A DNA stretch of 64,000 nt from Streptomyces halstedii. Its GTDB lineage: Bacteria > Actinomycetota > Actinomycetes > Streptomycetales > Streptomycetaceae. Position numbers and translations under genes: made by a program. This document shows, piece by piece, positions 24,931 through 33,414 of this stretch. The notes beneath the pieces were generated by a model. That model ran no database searches and had not been told where the DNA came from. It worked only from the letters and a program-made list of their open reading frames with translations. How positions within the stretch are numbered: position 1 is the stretch's first letter; each line of letters begins with the position of its first letter. The DNA is taken from assembly GCA_000720535.1 (NCBI GenBank), contig JOAZ01000030.1, positions 1-64,000 on the forward strand. Direction: 5' to 3'.

Positions 24931-25806
24931 TTACCGGCGAGGGCCGGGCAGGGCCGGTCGGCTGCTGGTGCTCCAGCGCGGGACGCTGGTCGCGGGGAGC
25001 GCGGCCGGGCGTCGGGATGAGACAGCCCGCTGCACGTCGAGCGGCGTGGGAGCCGGCGGGCCGGACGGCAGGACCGAAGTGAGCTGGACCATGCCCTCGC
25101 GGTAACTGAACGTCGCTTCGCGCCAACGGGGCAGTGGGGCCGGGTCGGAGACGCACTGGGTGACGGCAGTGAGCAGGGCGACCGGGGTGCCGGTGCTGGC
25201 GGTCGCGTACCAGGCAGGCCGGTCGATGGACTTGCCGGCCCACAGCTGCCAGCGGGCGTCTCGGGTGGTCAGTTCGGCTTCCGGGTCCAGAGGCCCGGTT
25301 TTGAACTCCAGCCCGGCAAGCCCGTCGGGTGACTGGACGGTGAGGGGGGCGCCCCGCTGCGGGCGCTCCAGCTGCCAGCCTCGTTTGATGAGGGGGGCGA
25401 CGGCCAGGAACGGCTCGCGGTCATCGCTTCGCGAGTCCGGTGCCGCGAGGTAGGCGTCCGGGCCCTGCTCGTATGCCGTGGCGAGGGCTGTGGTGAATGC
25501 CTGGACGAACTCGGTGGGGGTGCTGTCGTTGAAGCAAACGCCCCAGGTCGGCGGCCCGAAGGAGTCCTGGTAGGCGTTGATGCGCCAGAGTCCGTCGTCC
25601 TCGCCTTCGGGGAGGTAGCCGAGGCGGATCTTGCGGTCGGGGGCGTTCGTATACGCGTTGCCGAGGTCGTCGTGCTGCAGTTCCCAGCCGAGGTCGAGGA
25701 GGGGAGCGAGGGCTGGGTCGCCGATGCCGGTAGTGCCGGCGAGGTAGCGCGGGGAGACGTAGACGTCTCCGTCGACGTCGGTGCGCGGATCGGGCTGGTG
25801 GCTCAG
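24931..25806 (-). CDS. DUF317 protein with an apparent CTG start codon
   Basis: 291 residues with two DUF317 units: VYVSPRYLAGTTGIGDPALA, LGWELQHDDLGNAYTNAPDR, PPTWGVCFNDSTPTEFVQAF, then LIKRGWQLERPQRGAPLTVQ and RPAWYATASTGTPVALLTAV. The family pattern reaches almost to the N-terminus, yet the frame has no upstream ATG, GTG or TTG. CTG at 25806 is preceded by GAGGG at seven bases and overlaps the stop of the ATP-grasp gene as CTGA, exactly like an ATGA junction. I therefore propose CTG initiation by coupling. Gene finders that ignore CTG would miss this gene. Confidence 0.75.
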   Translation of the reverse strand: MSHQPDPRTDVDGDVYVSPRYLAGTTGIGDPALAPLLDLGWELQHDDLGNAYTNAPDRKIRLGYLPEGEDDGLWRINAYQDSFGPPTWGVCFNDSTPTEFVQAFTTALATAYEQGPDAYLAAPDSRSDDREPFLAVAPLIKRGWQLERPQRGAPLTVQSPDGLAGLEFKTGPLDPEAELTTRDARWQLWAGKSIDRPAWYATASTGTPVALLTAVTQCVSDPAPLPRWREATFSYREGMVQLTSVLPSGPPAPTPLDVQRAVSSRRPAALPATSVPRWSTSSRPALPGPRR

Positions 25807-27032
25807 CGGTCCGCCCTCGTGGTGATGGTGATCTCGTCGGCGGCGGTGTCGAGGCGGTCGGTGACCTCGACGGTGTTGCGGCCGGTGACGATGTAGAACC
25901 CCGCCCTCGCGGTGAAGAGGTCACCTTCGGGCGGCAGGAGGAGCTGCTCGCCGATCTCGCGGATCCACCGCACCTGGTGCAGCCACGGGGTGTGGGCGGC
26001 GAACGGGATGCTGATGTGCCGTGCGGTGAGGGTGCCGGAGGCGTCCGGGTGGAGCATGCGGATGCCCGCTGCCCCGCGTCGGGTCGGGGTGAGGTCCGGT
26101 GCCCGGCCGCAAGCGAGGTCGGCGGCGGCCTTGGGCAGATCGATGCCGGTGGCGAGGCGGACGAGATGTCCGATCATGTCGCCGCCGATCCGGGCGTTGA
26201 CCTCGATCAGCCGGGGCTTCCCGTCCACGAGACGCAGTTCGACGTGCTGCACGCCGTCGGTGATTCCCAGGGCCCTGACTGCGGCAGCGGCGGCTGGGGC
26301 AACCTGGGTGAGGAGCGGGTCGGTGGCATCGACGGTGTGCCCGGTCTCGTCGAAGTACGGCTCTGGGCCAAGGTGTTTGCGGGTCACGGCGATCGCGGTG
26401 GTCTCGCCGCGGTGGGTGACGCACTCGACGGAGACCTCCGGTCCGTCGAGGTACTCCTCGACCAGGACAACGGTGTCCTCGCGGCTGCGGCTCGCGCCCT
26501 CGGAGGCGAAGGCGAACGCGGCGGGGAGTTCTTCGGGGCGGTCGACGCGGATCACGCCGATGCTGCCGGCGAAGGCGGCGGGCTTGATGACGGCGGGGAA
26601 CCCCAGCGCCATCGTCGCAAGGCCGGCCTCCAGCAGAGTTCGTGCCTTCATCGAGGCAGCCGACGGCACCCCGTGTTGGGCGAACAGGGAGCGGGCGGTT
26701 GCCTTGTTGCGGCAGGCCCGCATCACCTCGACGGAGTTCGAGGGCAGACCGAGCGCTCGGGCGATGCGGGCGGTGGGTACGAGGTTCCACTCATCCCAGG
26801 TGACCACGCCGGCGAGGTCGTGGCGAGCAGCCAGGGCCCGACCGCCGGCGAGCAAGGCTGTGGGGTCGGTCAGGTCGACAACTGCGTGGTCGACGATGAA
26901 CGGTGTCTCCCACGTCGGCTCGGTGCCGGTGAGCAGGACGACATCGTACGCGGCAGCCACCTGCTCAAGGCAGTAGCCGCGATAGGTCTCATCACCCGGG
27001 GAAACCAGAAGTACGAGAGGGCGAGTGAACAA
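25803..27032 (-). CDS. ATP-grasp domain carboxylate-amine ligase
   Basis: 409 residues from TTG 27032 (GGAG five bases upstream). The N-terminus has a Rossmann-like start (RPLVLLVSPGDETYRGYCLE). The ATP-grasp core shows KATARSLFAQHGVPSA, FPAVIKPAAFAGSIGVIRVD (lysine and glycine loop), VVLVEEYLDGPEVSVECV and PRLIEVNARIGGDM (metal-binding Glu-Asn). The layout is that of enzymes joining amino acids or amines through an acyl phosphate, e.g. dipeptide ligases. The adjacent (frameshifted) MFS exporter suggests a small molecule made and exported. The substrate cannot be read from sequence. Confidence 0.82.
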   Translation of the reverse strand: MFTRPLVLLVSPGDETYRGYCLEQVAAAYDVVLLTGTEPTWETPFIVDHAVVDLTDPTALLAGGRALAARHDLAGVVTWDEWNLVPTARIARALGLPSNSVEVMRACRNKATARSLFAQHGVPSAASMKARTLLEAGLATMALGFPAVIKPAAFAGSIGVIRVDRPEELPAAFAFASEGASRSREDTVVLVEEYLDGPEVSVECVTHRGETTAIAVTRKHLGPEPYFDETGHTVDATDPLLTQVAPAAAAAVRALGITDGVQHVELRLVDGKPRLIEVNARIGGDMIGHLVRLATGIDLPKAAADLACGRAPDLTPTRRGAAGIRMLHPDASGTLTARHISIPFAAHTPWLHQVRWIREIGEQLLLPPEGDLFTARAGFYIVTGRNTVEVTDRLDTAADEITITTRADR

Positions 27033-27082
27033 GTGTTCTCCGTATCGGTGGACGGCAGGACGAGATGGGAAGGAGTTGTCTC

Positions 27083-27385
27083 TCAGGCGGCACGGCGTCG
27101 GCGCAGCTCGAACGCAGCAGCCCAGTGCGGGTGCTCGTCGATCAGGAGCCGGGCGTAGAGGGCTGTGTAGCTGTTGTTCAGCCCGACGACGCCGTGCGGA
27201 AGCTGACGGCGCAGGTCCTCGAAGAGGTCCTTCAAGCTGACGCGGGTGGCGCCTGCGGCCAGGCGGCGGGCGGCCAGGCGTTCCAGGGCGCGATAGACGT
27301 GCGGGTTGTTGGCGTCGAAGGCGCGGAACTGCTCGGTGATGCTGCGACCGCTCGCGCGGTGTGATCCGAGGATGGCGGCGGGCAT
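27083..27385 (-). CDS. Conserved hypothetical protein (NNSY-motif family)
   Basis: A 100-residue protein from ATG 27385 with GGAG upstream. It has the pattern FDANNPHVYRALERLAARRL, RVSLKDLFEDLRRQ, GLNNSYTALYARLLIDEHP and WAAAFELRRR, matching a small family seen in actinobacterial genomes and phages whose members read 'NPHVY..L......L...G...ls...l.e.lR.....NN.Y...YaRll...P......fe.R'. Function unknown. It sits between the exporter and the ATP-grasp gene in one leftward cluster. Confidence 0.65.
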   Translation of the reverse strand: MPAAILGSHRASGRSITEQFRAFDANNPHVYRALERLAARRLAAGATRVSLKDLFEDLRRQLPHGVVGLNNSYTALYARLLIDEHPHWAAAFELRRRRAA

Positions 27386-27418
27386 GAGGTTCTCCACAGG
27401 CTGGGGAGTGCGGAAGGG

Positions 27419-28653
27419 TCAGGAGCGCAGGGCGGGATCGGTGCGCAGCCGGGCGAAGGTGCAGAACAGGCCGAGAGCCTGCAGGGCGGCGCATGCAGTG
27501 ATGACGTGGCCCAGTGCGTCCGGCGGGGTGAGCGCGGTGAGGATGCCCGCGAGGGGGAAGGGCAGTAGGAGGATGAGGACGGTCGCCGACAGGGTGCTGC
27601 CGAACTTCTCCGGCGGAATCAGGCGGGAACGCAAGGTGCGCAGAACCACCGTCATGCCGCCTTCGGCTGCCATCAGGATCGCGATCAGGACCAGGTACGA
27701 GCGATAGTCGGGGGCCTGGGCGGCGGCGAGGCAGGCGAGTGAGGCGAGGGCGGCGCAGGTGGCGCCGACCGGCCACATCCCCAGGCGGTCGAGGGCGAAC
27801 CGGCAGATCGTGACGCTGAGGAGCGTCGCTCCGGCTGCTGCGGACCAGACCAGGCCGACGGCTGTGGTGGTCTGCCCGAAGTGCTTGACGACGATCACCG
27901 GGCTGGCCGCTTGGAGTAGCCCGGTGGCCAGGTTGGACAGGGTCAGCCCGGTCACGAGCCAGCCGAGGGCGGGAAGGGAACGGATGGTGCTCCACCCGGT
28001 GAGGAGTCCGGTGCCCGGCTGTCGTTTCGAGGGGCGGGCGGGCGTGACGGGCGGGGGGGTGTGCGTAGGGCGAGCAGCGCGGCAAGGAGCGAGAGCGTGG
28101 TGATCACGGCGAGCATGGGCGGTGGCCCTGCGAGCAGCAGCACTCCGGCGAGCGCCGGGCCGGCGACGGTCGCGGTCTGTTCGATGCCGAGCAGGATGGC
28201 CTGTACGCGATGGGCCTGCCCCTCCGCTCGGCGGCCGGCGGCGGCGCCCGCGGTTTCGGCCGCGATGTAGCTGATCGCGGTGAGCACTCCGGTCGTCGGC
28301 GCGAGCACCATCACGGTCACGCTTGCGACGAGGCCGGATGGGTGGAGGTGCAGCAGGACCGCGCCGGCGGCGAGGGCCAGCGCGCGTCCCAGGGCGGCGA
28401 GGTGGAAGACGGAGGCTGCCCCACGCCGGTCGACGAGTGCTCCCGCCCATCCGGACGCCGCCAGTCGCGGGATCCATTCCAGGGCGAATGCGGCACCGGT
28501 CAGCGCGGCGGAGCTCGTGGTAGTCAGGACCAGCAGCGGGATGCCGTACGTGGACATCGCGGACGTCAACGCGTCTGCCGCGCGGGGGAGGTAGACGCCT
28601 CGCATCAGCCCGGCGCTGTGGCGTGCGTGCCGGGGTGCAATCGCTGGGCTCAC
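27419..28653 (-). pseudogene. MFS transporter interrupted by a frameshift
   Basis: The N-terminal half (from GTG 28653) has MRGVYLPRAADALTSAMSTY, WIPRLAASGWAGALVDRRGA (loop 2-3 motif A region) and several membrane helices. The C-terminal half continues in another frame with LPALGWLVTGLTLSNLATGL, AVGLVWSAAAGATLLSVTIC and six further helices. The switch is near 28045-28060 in a seven-G run. One base there would restore a ~410-residue transporter. Either an assembly indel or a real mutation is possible. The GTG overlaps the upstream stop as GTGA. Confidence 0.75.
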
Positions 28654-29168
28654 GCGACCGGCTCGGGCTCGGGTATCCGGGTGACCTGCGGGTTGGCGGC
28701 CAGCCACTGGATCAGCAGAGCGCGGACACGGCCGAGGTCTGCCACAGCCTCGGCGCTCGACAGGCGCGCGCCCGACGGCCACGAGCTGCCGTCGGCGTCC
28801 TGGGCCACGAGAGACGGCGTCAGCAGGTCGAGGACGTGTCGGATGCGGCTGCTGAACTCGCAGACCGGTGTCGGGTAGGCGTGGCGGCGGGCCCAGCGAG
28901 CTGCCGCGTCGTACAGATCAGCCAGCTCCGACCCGGGCTCGGTGAGTTCGAGTCCGGTACCGGGTGCGGTCCGGACGAGACCGTGGGCGCGGGCGGCTTC
29001 GGTGGCGCTGCGCTGTTGGTGCCTGGGGAGGTCGGGGAGGGTGTTGGCCAGTCGTCGCGGCGGTATCGCGCCGTTGTCGTCGATCTCGGTGACCAGGCGG
29101 ATCAAGGGGCGTGAGGCCAGCAGCTCGACGGCGGTGCGTACTTCGGCGGGGGTGAAGAGGCTGGTCAT
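28650..29168 (-). CDS. Putative winged-helix regulator
   Basis: 172 residues from ATG 29168. The N-terminal part reads TSLFTPAEVRTAVELLASRP, RLVTEIDDNGAIPPRRLANT and LPDLPRHQQRSATEAARAHG, then LVRTAPGTGLELTEPGSELA. This order (helix, HTH-like, wing, 'LT..G..L') is that of MarR/HxlR-type winged helices. The C-terminal half is helical. Its ATG overlaps the upstream HxlR gene stop as ATGA, and its stop overlaps the MFS gene start as GTGA. It probably regulates the ligase/exporter genes. Confidence 0.6.
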   Translation of the reverse strand: MTSLFTPAEVRTAVELLASRPLIRLVTEIDDNGAIPPRRLANTLPDLPRHQQRSATEAARAHGLVRTAPGTGLELTEPGSELADLYDAAARWARRHAYPTPVCEFSSRIRHVLDLLTPSLVAQDADGSSWPSGARLSSAEAVADLGRVRALLIQWLAANPQVTRIPEPEPVA

Positions 29169-30007
29169 CGGCGCGGGCCGCCCGCCGGGAGGGGCGCCTT
29201 CGGGCGAGGGGGCGTGGCATGGGAGAAGAGATCGCGGTTGTGCCACGCCGGAGAAGTCTCAAGCGTGCGGGTCTGCGGGAGGGCCGCCGGGACAGATCGT
29301 GGTTGGCTGCTGGTCCACGGCCTCGGCGCGGGTTGCGCCTGAGTGTGCCCCCAGACCGGGTGCTGGGCTGCCTGGCTGAGGGGCTGCCCGGCCGACCATG
29401 CGGACAGAGCACCGAGGACGGGGCCCAGGTCGTCGCCCGCCGCGGACAGCCGGTAGGGCCGGCCGTTGCCCTCGGTGTCGACCAGACCGTCGGCGACGAG
29501 CTGCCGCAGTGGCGGGTACACGTTGGTCCAGTCACTGCTGGGCATCACGATCCGGGCCAGAGCCATCGCGCCGACGTCCTGGCGGGTCTTGAGCACCCAC
29601 AGGATGGAGGCGGCGTGCCGCCGGGTGAGCAGGGTGAGACTGTCCTCGATCTGCTCGATCGCGGGCAGCGGGCGGTCCGCCGTCTCCAGGTGCTCCTCGG
29701 CCCAGGTGACGATCACCGGCAGGACCGGCAGAAGCGCCTCGCCACGCTCGGTGCGGCCGTAGGTCACATGCCGTGCGGTGTGTTCGGCGCGCTCGACGAG
29801 GCCCGCGTCGCACAACGACTTGAGCTTGGGGTGAAGCTGGCCGCTCTGCAGCCAGGACACCTTGGCCGCCAACTCGCTATAACGAAGCGGCGGCCCGGAA
29901 AGCGCCAACAAGATCCTCACGTTCCAACGTGGGGTGATCATGGCGAGGGCCTCGGTGACCCGGGCGATGTCGGCGTCGGTGTCGGGAGGCAGAGCAGTGA
30001 TGGCCAC
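29165..30007 (-). CDS. HxlR-type regulator with two winged-helix domains
   Basis: 280 residues. The first winged helix reads ALAMITPRWNVRILLALSGP, LRYSELAAKVSWLQSGQLHP, KLKSLCDAGLVERAEH and YGRTERGEALLPVLPVI, close to the HxlR pattern. The second, about residues 120-205, reads LLTRRHAASILWVLKTRQDV, then VYPPLRQLVADGLVDTEGNG and YRLSAAGDDLGPVL. The tail is Pro/Arg-rich and probably disordered. A tandem arrangement is unusual because HxlR proteins normally carry one domain and dimerise. It heads the leftward ligase/exporter cluster. Confidence 0.75.
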   Translation of the reverse strand: MAITALPPDTDADIARVTEALAMITPRWNVRILLALSGPPLRYSELAAKVSWLQSGQLHPKLKSLCDAGLVERAEHTARHVTYGRTERGEALLPVLPVIVTWAEEHLETADRPLPAIEQIEDSLTLLTRRHAASILWVLKTRQDVGAMALARIVMPSSDWTNVYPPLRQLVADGLVDTEGNGRPYRLSAAGDDLGPVLGALSAWSAGQPLSQAAQHPVWGHTQAQPAPRPWTSSQPRSVPAALPQTRTLETSPAWHNRDLFSHATPPRPKAPLPAGGPRR

Positions 30008-30044
30008 GGGAAGAACTCCTGGTGAGTAAGAGGAAACCGCCGGA

Positions 30045-30473
30045 TCAGCGGCTATGTGCCGTGCTCTGGCACGGAAGGGCCGGAGCCGGAAGGGGCGGAG
30101 CCGGGACGGGTGGCGAGGGAGTCACCGGGGAGGGCTCCGGGGCCGGGACGCGGGCGAGGCTCTGCAGAACGGCGTCGAGCGACTTGGCCTGGACGTCGCG
30201 GACCTCGACCGCCTCGGCGAGTCGGCGTGCACCGTCAAAGAGATGGGAGACCTCGTGCTGGCCGACCTGGCGCTCGGGGTGGATGAGCCGGGCGAGGTGG
30301 TCGCGGTGGAAGTCGATGCTGCGCTCGGCGAGGGCAAGGGTTCCGTGCATGCCGAGCAGAGCGGAGAGCATGCCGGGCGCCTGGCCACGGGCGTGGGCTT
30401 CGAGGTCGGCGAGCGGTGCGCCGTACAGGTCCTCGATCCGTCCGGCTATCCCGGCGGACGTGAGGTGGGACAA
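30045..30473 (-). CDS. Hypothetical helical protein
   Basis: 142 residues from TTG 30473. Helices include LTSAGIAGRIEDLYGAPLAD, LSALLGMHGTLALAERSIDF, HRDHLARLIHPERQVGQHEV and ARRLAEAVEVRDVQAKSLDA, and the C-terminus is proline-rich. It follows another small hypothetical gene after ten bases. Such helical proteins with Pro-rich tails recur in this element. Function unknown. Confidence 0.5.
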   Translation of the reverse strand: MSHLTSAGIAGRIEDLYGAPLADLEAHARGQAPGMLSALLGMHGTLALAERSIDFHRDHLARLIHPERQVGQHEVSHLFDGARRLAEAVEVRDVQAKSLDAVLQSLARVPAPEPSPVTPSPPVPAPPLPAPALPCQSTAHSR

Positions 30474-30483
30474 GCTGCGGCTT

Positions 30484-30930
30484 TCACGGTCGGTGGGCCC
30501 GGGCCGCCCCGGCACGCTGGGGTACCGGGGCGGCGGACGGGGACAGGGTCGCGGTGGTCCTGAGTTGTGCCATGCGGACGGGCCGGGCCAGCTGACCAGG
30601 AGGAGGCATGGTGCGCAGCAGCTCTCCGAGGGCTGCGCGATAGCTGTCGCGTGCGTCCAGGGCAGCCTCCAGCCACTGCGCATCGGCGCGAAGTTTGTCC
30701 GCCGACAGATCACCCATATCGCGGTCCGGATCCATGTCCGTGTGCACGCGGTCGCGGACACGGGCGACCTGCTCCTCGGTGAGCGCGAGGAAGGAGCGAA
30801 GTTCCAGGGCGCGGGCGAGGGCAGGAGAGGCATCCGGCCCGGCCGCCGCCGCCTCGTACAGCTCGGGCACCGGGGGCCCAAAGACCTTCTGCAGCTCGGC
30901 GTCCATGGTGCTGGCCTTGTCCCGGCTCAT
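30484..30930 (-). CDS. Hypothetical helical protein
   Basis: 148 residues. MSRDKASTMDAELQKVFGPP is followed by LARALELRSFLALTEEQVAR, RVRDRVHTDMDPDRDMGDLS and RADAQWLEAALDARDSYRAA. Its ATG overlaps the upstream stop as ATGA, so it is co-translated with 30927-31409. No named domain. The repeated helical character and linkage suggest a cytoplasmic accessory protein of the conjugative element. Confidence 0.55.
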   Translation of the reverse strand: MSRDKASTMDAELQKVFGPPVPELYEAAAAGPDASPALARALELRSFLALTEEQVARVRDRVHTDMDPDRDMGDLSADKLRADAQWLEAALDARDSYRAALGELLRTMPPPGQLARPVRMAQLRTTATLSPSAAPVPQRAGAARAHRP

Positions 30931-31409
30931 CGGACGGCCGCACCCGTCCGCGATGCCGACGCCGGCGCCGGTGTCCCCGGAGGGCGTTGGGGAGCACTGG
31001 TCTGCACAGCCGGCCCGGTTCGCGGGCGCAGGCGGGTAAGGCGCTCGGCAGCGAGGTCCTTCTTACCCAGAGCGTCCGGGTCGAGGAGCCATCGCACGAC
31101 CGTGGCCCGGCCGTCGCGTGTGGCGACGGCCGCGTTCACATGGTGGGCGAGGCCCATGGTCGGGTCGTCGACCTCGCTGGGCTGCGTTTCCAGCGCGGTC
31201 AGAAGGTCGTCCTCCGCGCGGTTGAGCGCAGCCTGGGCCGCGACCAGATGGCCGTGCCACTTGACGATGTCGGTGGCGTCAGGATTGGCGGTCGGCGCGG
31301 CGGCGACTGCTGCCTGCAGATGCTCCAGGTCCATGTCGAAGCGTGCTTCGATCCGTTCGGTGAGCACGCCCACGACATCCTCAGCGTCAACGGAAATGCC
31401 GTCGGACAA
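30927..31409 (-). CDS. Hypothetical helical protein
   Basis: 160 residues from TTG 31409 with GGGAG upstream. It reads SDGISVDAEDVVGVLTERIE, DMDLEHLQAAVAAAPTANPD, LVAAQAALNRAEDDLLTALE and VNAAVATRDGRATVVRWLLD, then a Pro/Thr-rich tail. The stop overlaps the next ATG. Function unknown. Confidence 0.55.
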   Translation of the reverse strand: MSDGISVDAEDVVGVLTERIEARFDMDLEHLQAAVAAAPTANPDATDIVKWHGHLVAAQAALNRAEDDLLTALETQPSEVDDPTMGLAHHVNAAVATRDGRATVVRWLLDPDALGKKDLAAERLTRLRPRTGPAVQTSAPQRPPGTPAPASASRTGAAVR

Positions 31410-31457
31410 GAGAAAGGCTCCCTTCTGGAAAGGCCGGTGACTGGCAGGCGAGCTCTG

Positions 31458-31790
31458 TCAGTTCAGGCACATGCGGACATCGCGGTAGACGTAGGTGCCG
31501 GACACCCAACCCTTGACGCCGGTCGACCTGTCCGTGATGTAGAGCCAGTTGCCGCTCTTCTTGTGCACGGTGAACTTGTGGCTGCGGTAGAGCACGCCGA
31601 GCGCGGTGGACTTTGTGGTGGCCTTGGACCGGATGGTGACGGCAGCCGTGTGGACCTCGTAGGGCAGCGGCGGCAGGGAGGAGCAGCTGCTCGCGGGGGC
31701 GGGTGCCGCGCTGGCGGTCGTGGCGGACAGCGTGGGCACAGCGAGCGCACCGAGCATTGCTGCGGATACGGCAATTCGGGTGAAGCGCAT
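31458..31790 (-). CDS. Secreted SH3-like domain protein
   Basis: 110 residues from ATG 31790, which follows a strong GGAGG. A Sec signal peptide is clear (MRFTRIAVSAAMLGALAVPT ... ASA). The mature part has the bacterial SH3 pattern: VTIRSKATTKSTALGVLYRS, HKFTVHKKSGNWLYITD and KGWVSGTYVYRDVRMC, with two cysteines that may pair. Such domains bind cell-wall peptides or glycans. It could act at the envelope during transfer, but that is inference. A conserved palindrome lies upstream. Confidence 0.75.
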   Translation of the reverse strand: MRFTRIAVSAAMLGALAVPTLSATTASAAPAPASSCSSLPPLPYEVHTAAVTIRSKATTKSTALGVLYRSHKFTVHKKSGNWLYITDRSTGVKGWVSGTYVYRDVRMCLN

Positions 31791-31864
31791 GCGGAAGAAA
31801 CCTCCGTGAAGGCATGGGGGGGTTGTTTGGAATGGCACTGCGGTTGGTGTCGCGGCGGCTGTAT

Positions 31865-31915
31865 AAGAGTCCGGGGAATCGCCGGTTTGGCTAACCGGCG
31901 ATCGTCGGTTATGTT
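31865..31915 (-). promoter_or_regulatory. Conserved palindromic element upstream of the SH3 gene
   Basis: Reading toward the SH3 gene, AACATAACCG precedes a perfect palindrome (31880-31900) of CGCCGGTT, five bases AGCCA, then AACCGGCG, followed by ATTCCCCGGAC. The same arrangement occurs at 60076-60122 upstream of another element gene, with conservation extending beyond the palindrome. It may be an operator or an RNA hairpin. Which one cannot be decided here. Confidence 0.5.
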
Positions 31916-31940
31916 GCGCAGCTCGCGTCGGGCGTGGCGC

Positions 31941-32684
31941 TCAGCGGGAGCGGCCGGCCGGGCGCGGGGCAAGGGGTTTCGCCACCCCTGCCGGAGGGAT
32001 GGCTGCGGCTGATGGGCGGACCGGTGGGAGAGGGCTGGCCTCGCCGGTGAGACGGTCTTCGCACCACTGCAGGGCGGCCTTGCTCGTGTCGAAACCGCCC
32101 TCGCGCAGGGTGTGGGTCCACGCGTCGGTGTCGACCTCCTCGACTACGACGCGGTACGGGCTGGGAGCTCGCTCGTCCAAGGCGCGGAGTGCCACGACGG
32201 TGACCGTGTCGTCCGGGTCGTCGCAGGTGTAGGAGTAGCCCAGGGCGTAGTGGTTGCCGTGGTCGGCGAGGCGCCGCTCCAAGGCTCGCGTGGCCTCGTC
32301 CGCTGGCGGCGTGCCCAGTTCGGAGTCGAGGCCGATGGCGTCGTGCGGGCAGCCTCGGTGGATGAGCCAGGACTGCGCCATCGCGGGGAGCGGCAGCTCC
32401 GCCCGCTCGAAGCTGAATGTCTGCTTCTCGTGCTCCCGTTGCAGGTGGACGGCGAGTATCTGTGGCATGCCGGGGTGCCCCCAGGTGGCGGTGCGGTCGA
32501 AAAGCACGTAGTAGCTCTGGGGACCGTCGTGGTGTTCGGCTAGGGGGACGAGCATGTCCTCGTGGACAGCGACCTTGCGGTAAAAGTCGAGGTACCTCTC
32601 CTCGTCGGCGTCGAGGTCGTCCAATTCGAAGTCAACCTGGGGGATGGACTTCCTGACCGGCGTCGGTTCGGTGGGGGACAACAA
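31941..32684 (-). CDS. Conserved hypothetical protein of the element
   Basis: 247 residues. The body is beta/alpha with VDFELDDLDADEERYLDFYR, YYVLFDRTATWGHPGMPQIL, MAQSWLIHRGCPHDAIGLDS and a YRVVVEEVDTDAWTHTLREG segment near FDTSKAALQWCEDRL, then a proline-rich tail. No domain is recognised with confidence. It is in a leftward run with neighbours 32702-35446. Start TTG near 32684 is uncertain. Confidence 0.55.
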   Translation of the reverse strand: MLSPTEPTPVRKSIPQVDFELDDLDADEERYLDFYRKVAVHEDMLVPLAEHHDGPQSYYVLFDRTATWGHPGMPQILAVHLQREHEKQTFSFERAELPLPAMAQSWLIHRGCPHDAIGLDSELGTPPADEATRALERRLADHGNHYALGYSYTCDDPDDTVTVVALRALDERAPSPYRVVVEEVDTDAWTHTLREGGFDTSKAALQWCEDRLTGEASPLPPVRPSAAAIPPAGVAKPLAPRPAGRSR

Positions 32685-32701
32685 GAGCCTTTCGGTGGAG
32701 T

Positions 32702-33396
32702 TCAGCGGCGCTTCGCCGGAGTGGACGGGAATGCGCCCGGGCGAGCTGGGCTCTTCGGCGCATGCGTCGTGGGAGGCCGGCGGGCGTCGAGCAGTGCGGC
32801 TCGTCCGGTGTCTGTGAGGGAGACGGGCTGGCCGGCGTGCACCGGGTGGTTGGTGTCCCGTACGACCAGGCCGGCACGTTCCAGCTGCTGCATCTGGGGA
32901 TAGGGGATGCGGGTGCCGGAGGAGGCGGCCACGGATGCCCGGCCGGTCAGCAGGTGTTCGTGGAGCTTGGCACCGCCGGCGATGGCGAGCAGTGCCGTCT
33001 GGTCGTCGGTCGAGAGCGGTCCTTTGTCGGGCGTCGATGGTGCGGCGGCCTCAATGGCTCCAGGGCTGCGAACACCTTTTCGGCTGCGGCGTCGCGCGCG
33101 TCGGCGGTTTCCTCCAACTGGTCCACGGTGCGATTGATGCGTACGAAGAGAGCACCGTCGACAGGGAACTCACCGCTCGTGAGCCGGTTGAGCAGTTTGA
33201 GGTAGAAGGTGACACCGATCTGAGCGCCGGCCAGCGTGCGGTGCCGGTCGACCAGTTGGGCGTGCGGTTCGTCGAGGACGCCGCGCTCGCGGTAGGCCCA
33301 CAGGGTGTCGATGTCGTGGCCGGTGACCGCTTCGATGCGGTGGTCAAGCTGCGTGACCGCACGCCGCACTGGTGTCGGCGCGGGGTGAGGGGGCAT
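32702..33396 (-). pseudogene. Conserved hypothetical gene with an apparent frameshift
   Basis: The 5' part (from 33396) reads AVTQLDHRIEAVTGHDIDTL, QIGVTFYLKLLNRLTSGEFP and RINRTVDQLEETADARDAAA to FAALE. After about 33060 protein character moves to another frame: AIEAAAPSTPDKGPLSTDDQ, TALLAIAGGAKLHEHLLTGR and IPYPQMQQLERAGLVVRDTN with GQPVSLTDTGRAALL. The second part alone lacks a good start and looks like the winged-helix end of the first. I therefore read one gene with a single-base shift, cause unknown. Two overlapping genes remain possible. Confidence 0.55.
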
Positions 33397-33414
33397 AGGC
33401 GATGCTCCGTGCGT

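Noticed and set aside
23072..25243. A single 723-codon leftward frame joining the surface protein to upstream DNA
   Set aside because: Only the part from TTG 24097 has a signal peptide and domain structure; the upstream part is a shadow of the DUF317 and 24412-24900 genes.
27032..28085. Upstream extension of the ATP-grasp frame to 760 residues
   Set aside because: The extra 350 residues are Arg/Pro/His-rich and antisense-like over the MFS gene; TTG 27032 with its ribosome site starts the recognisable domain.
31865..31915. Reading the palindrome as a plain Rho-independent terminator
   Set aside because: There is no T run, and conservation with the second copy extends well outside the stem; a terminator function is still possible but not the simplest reading.
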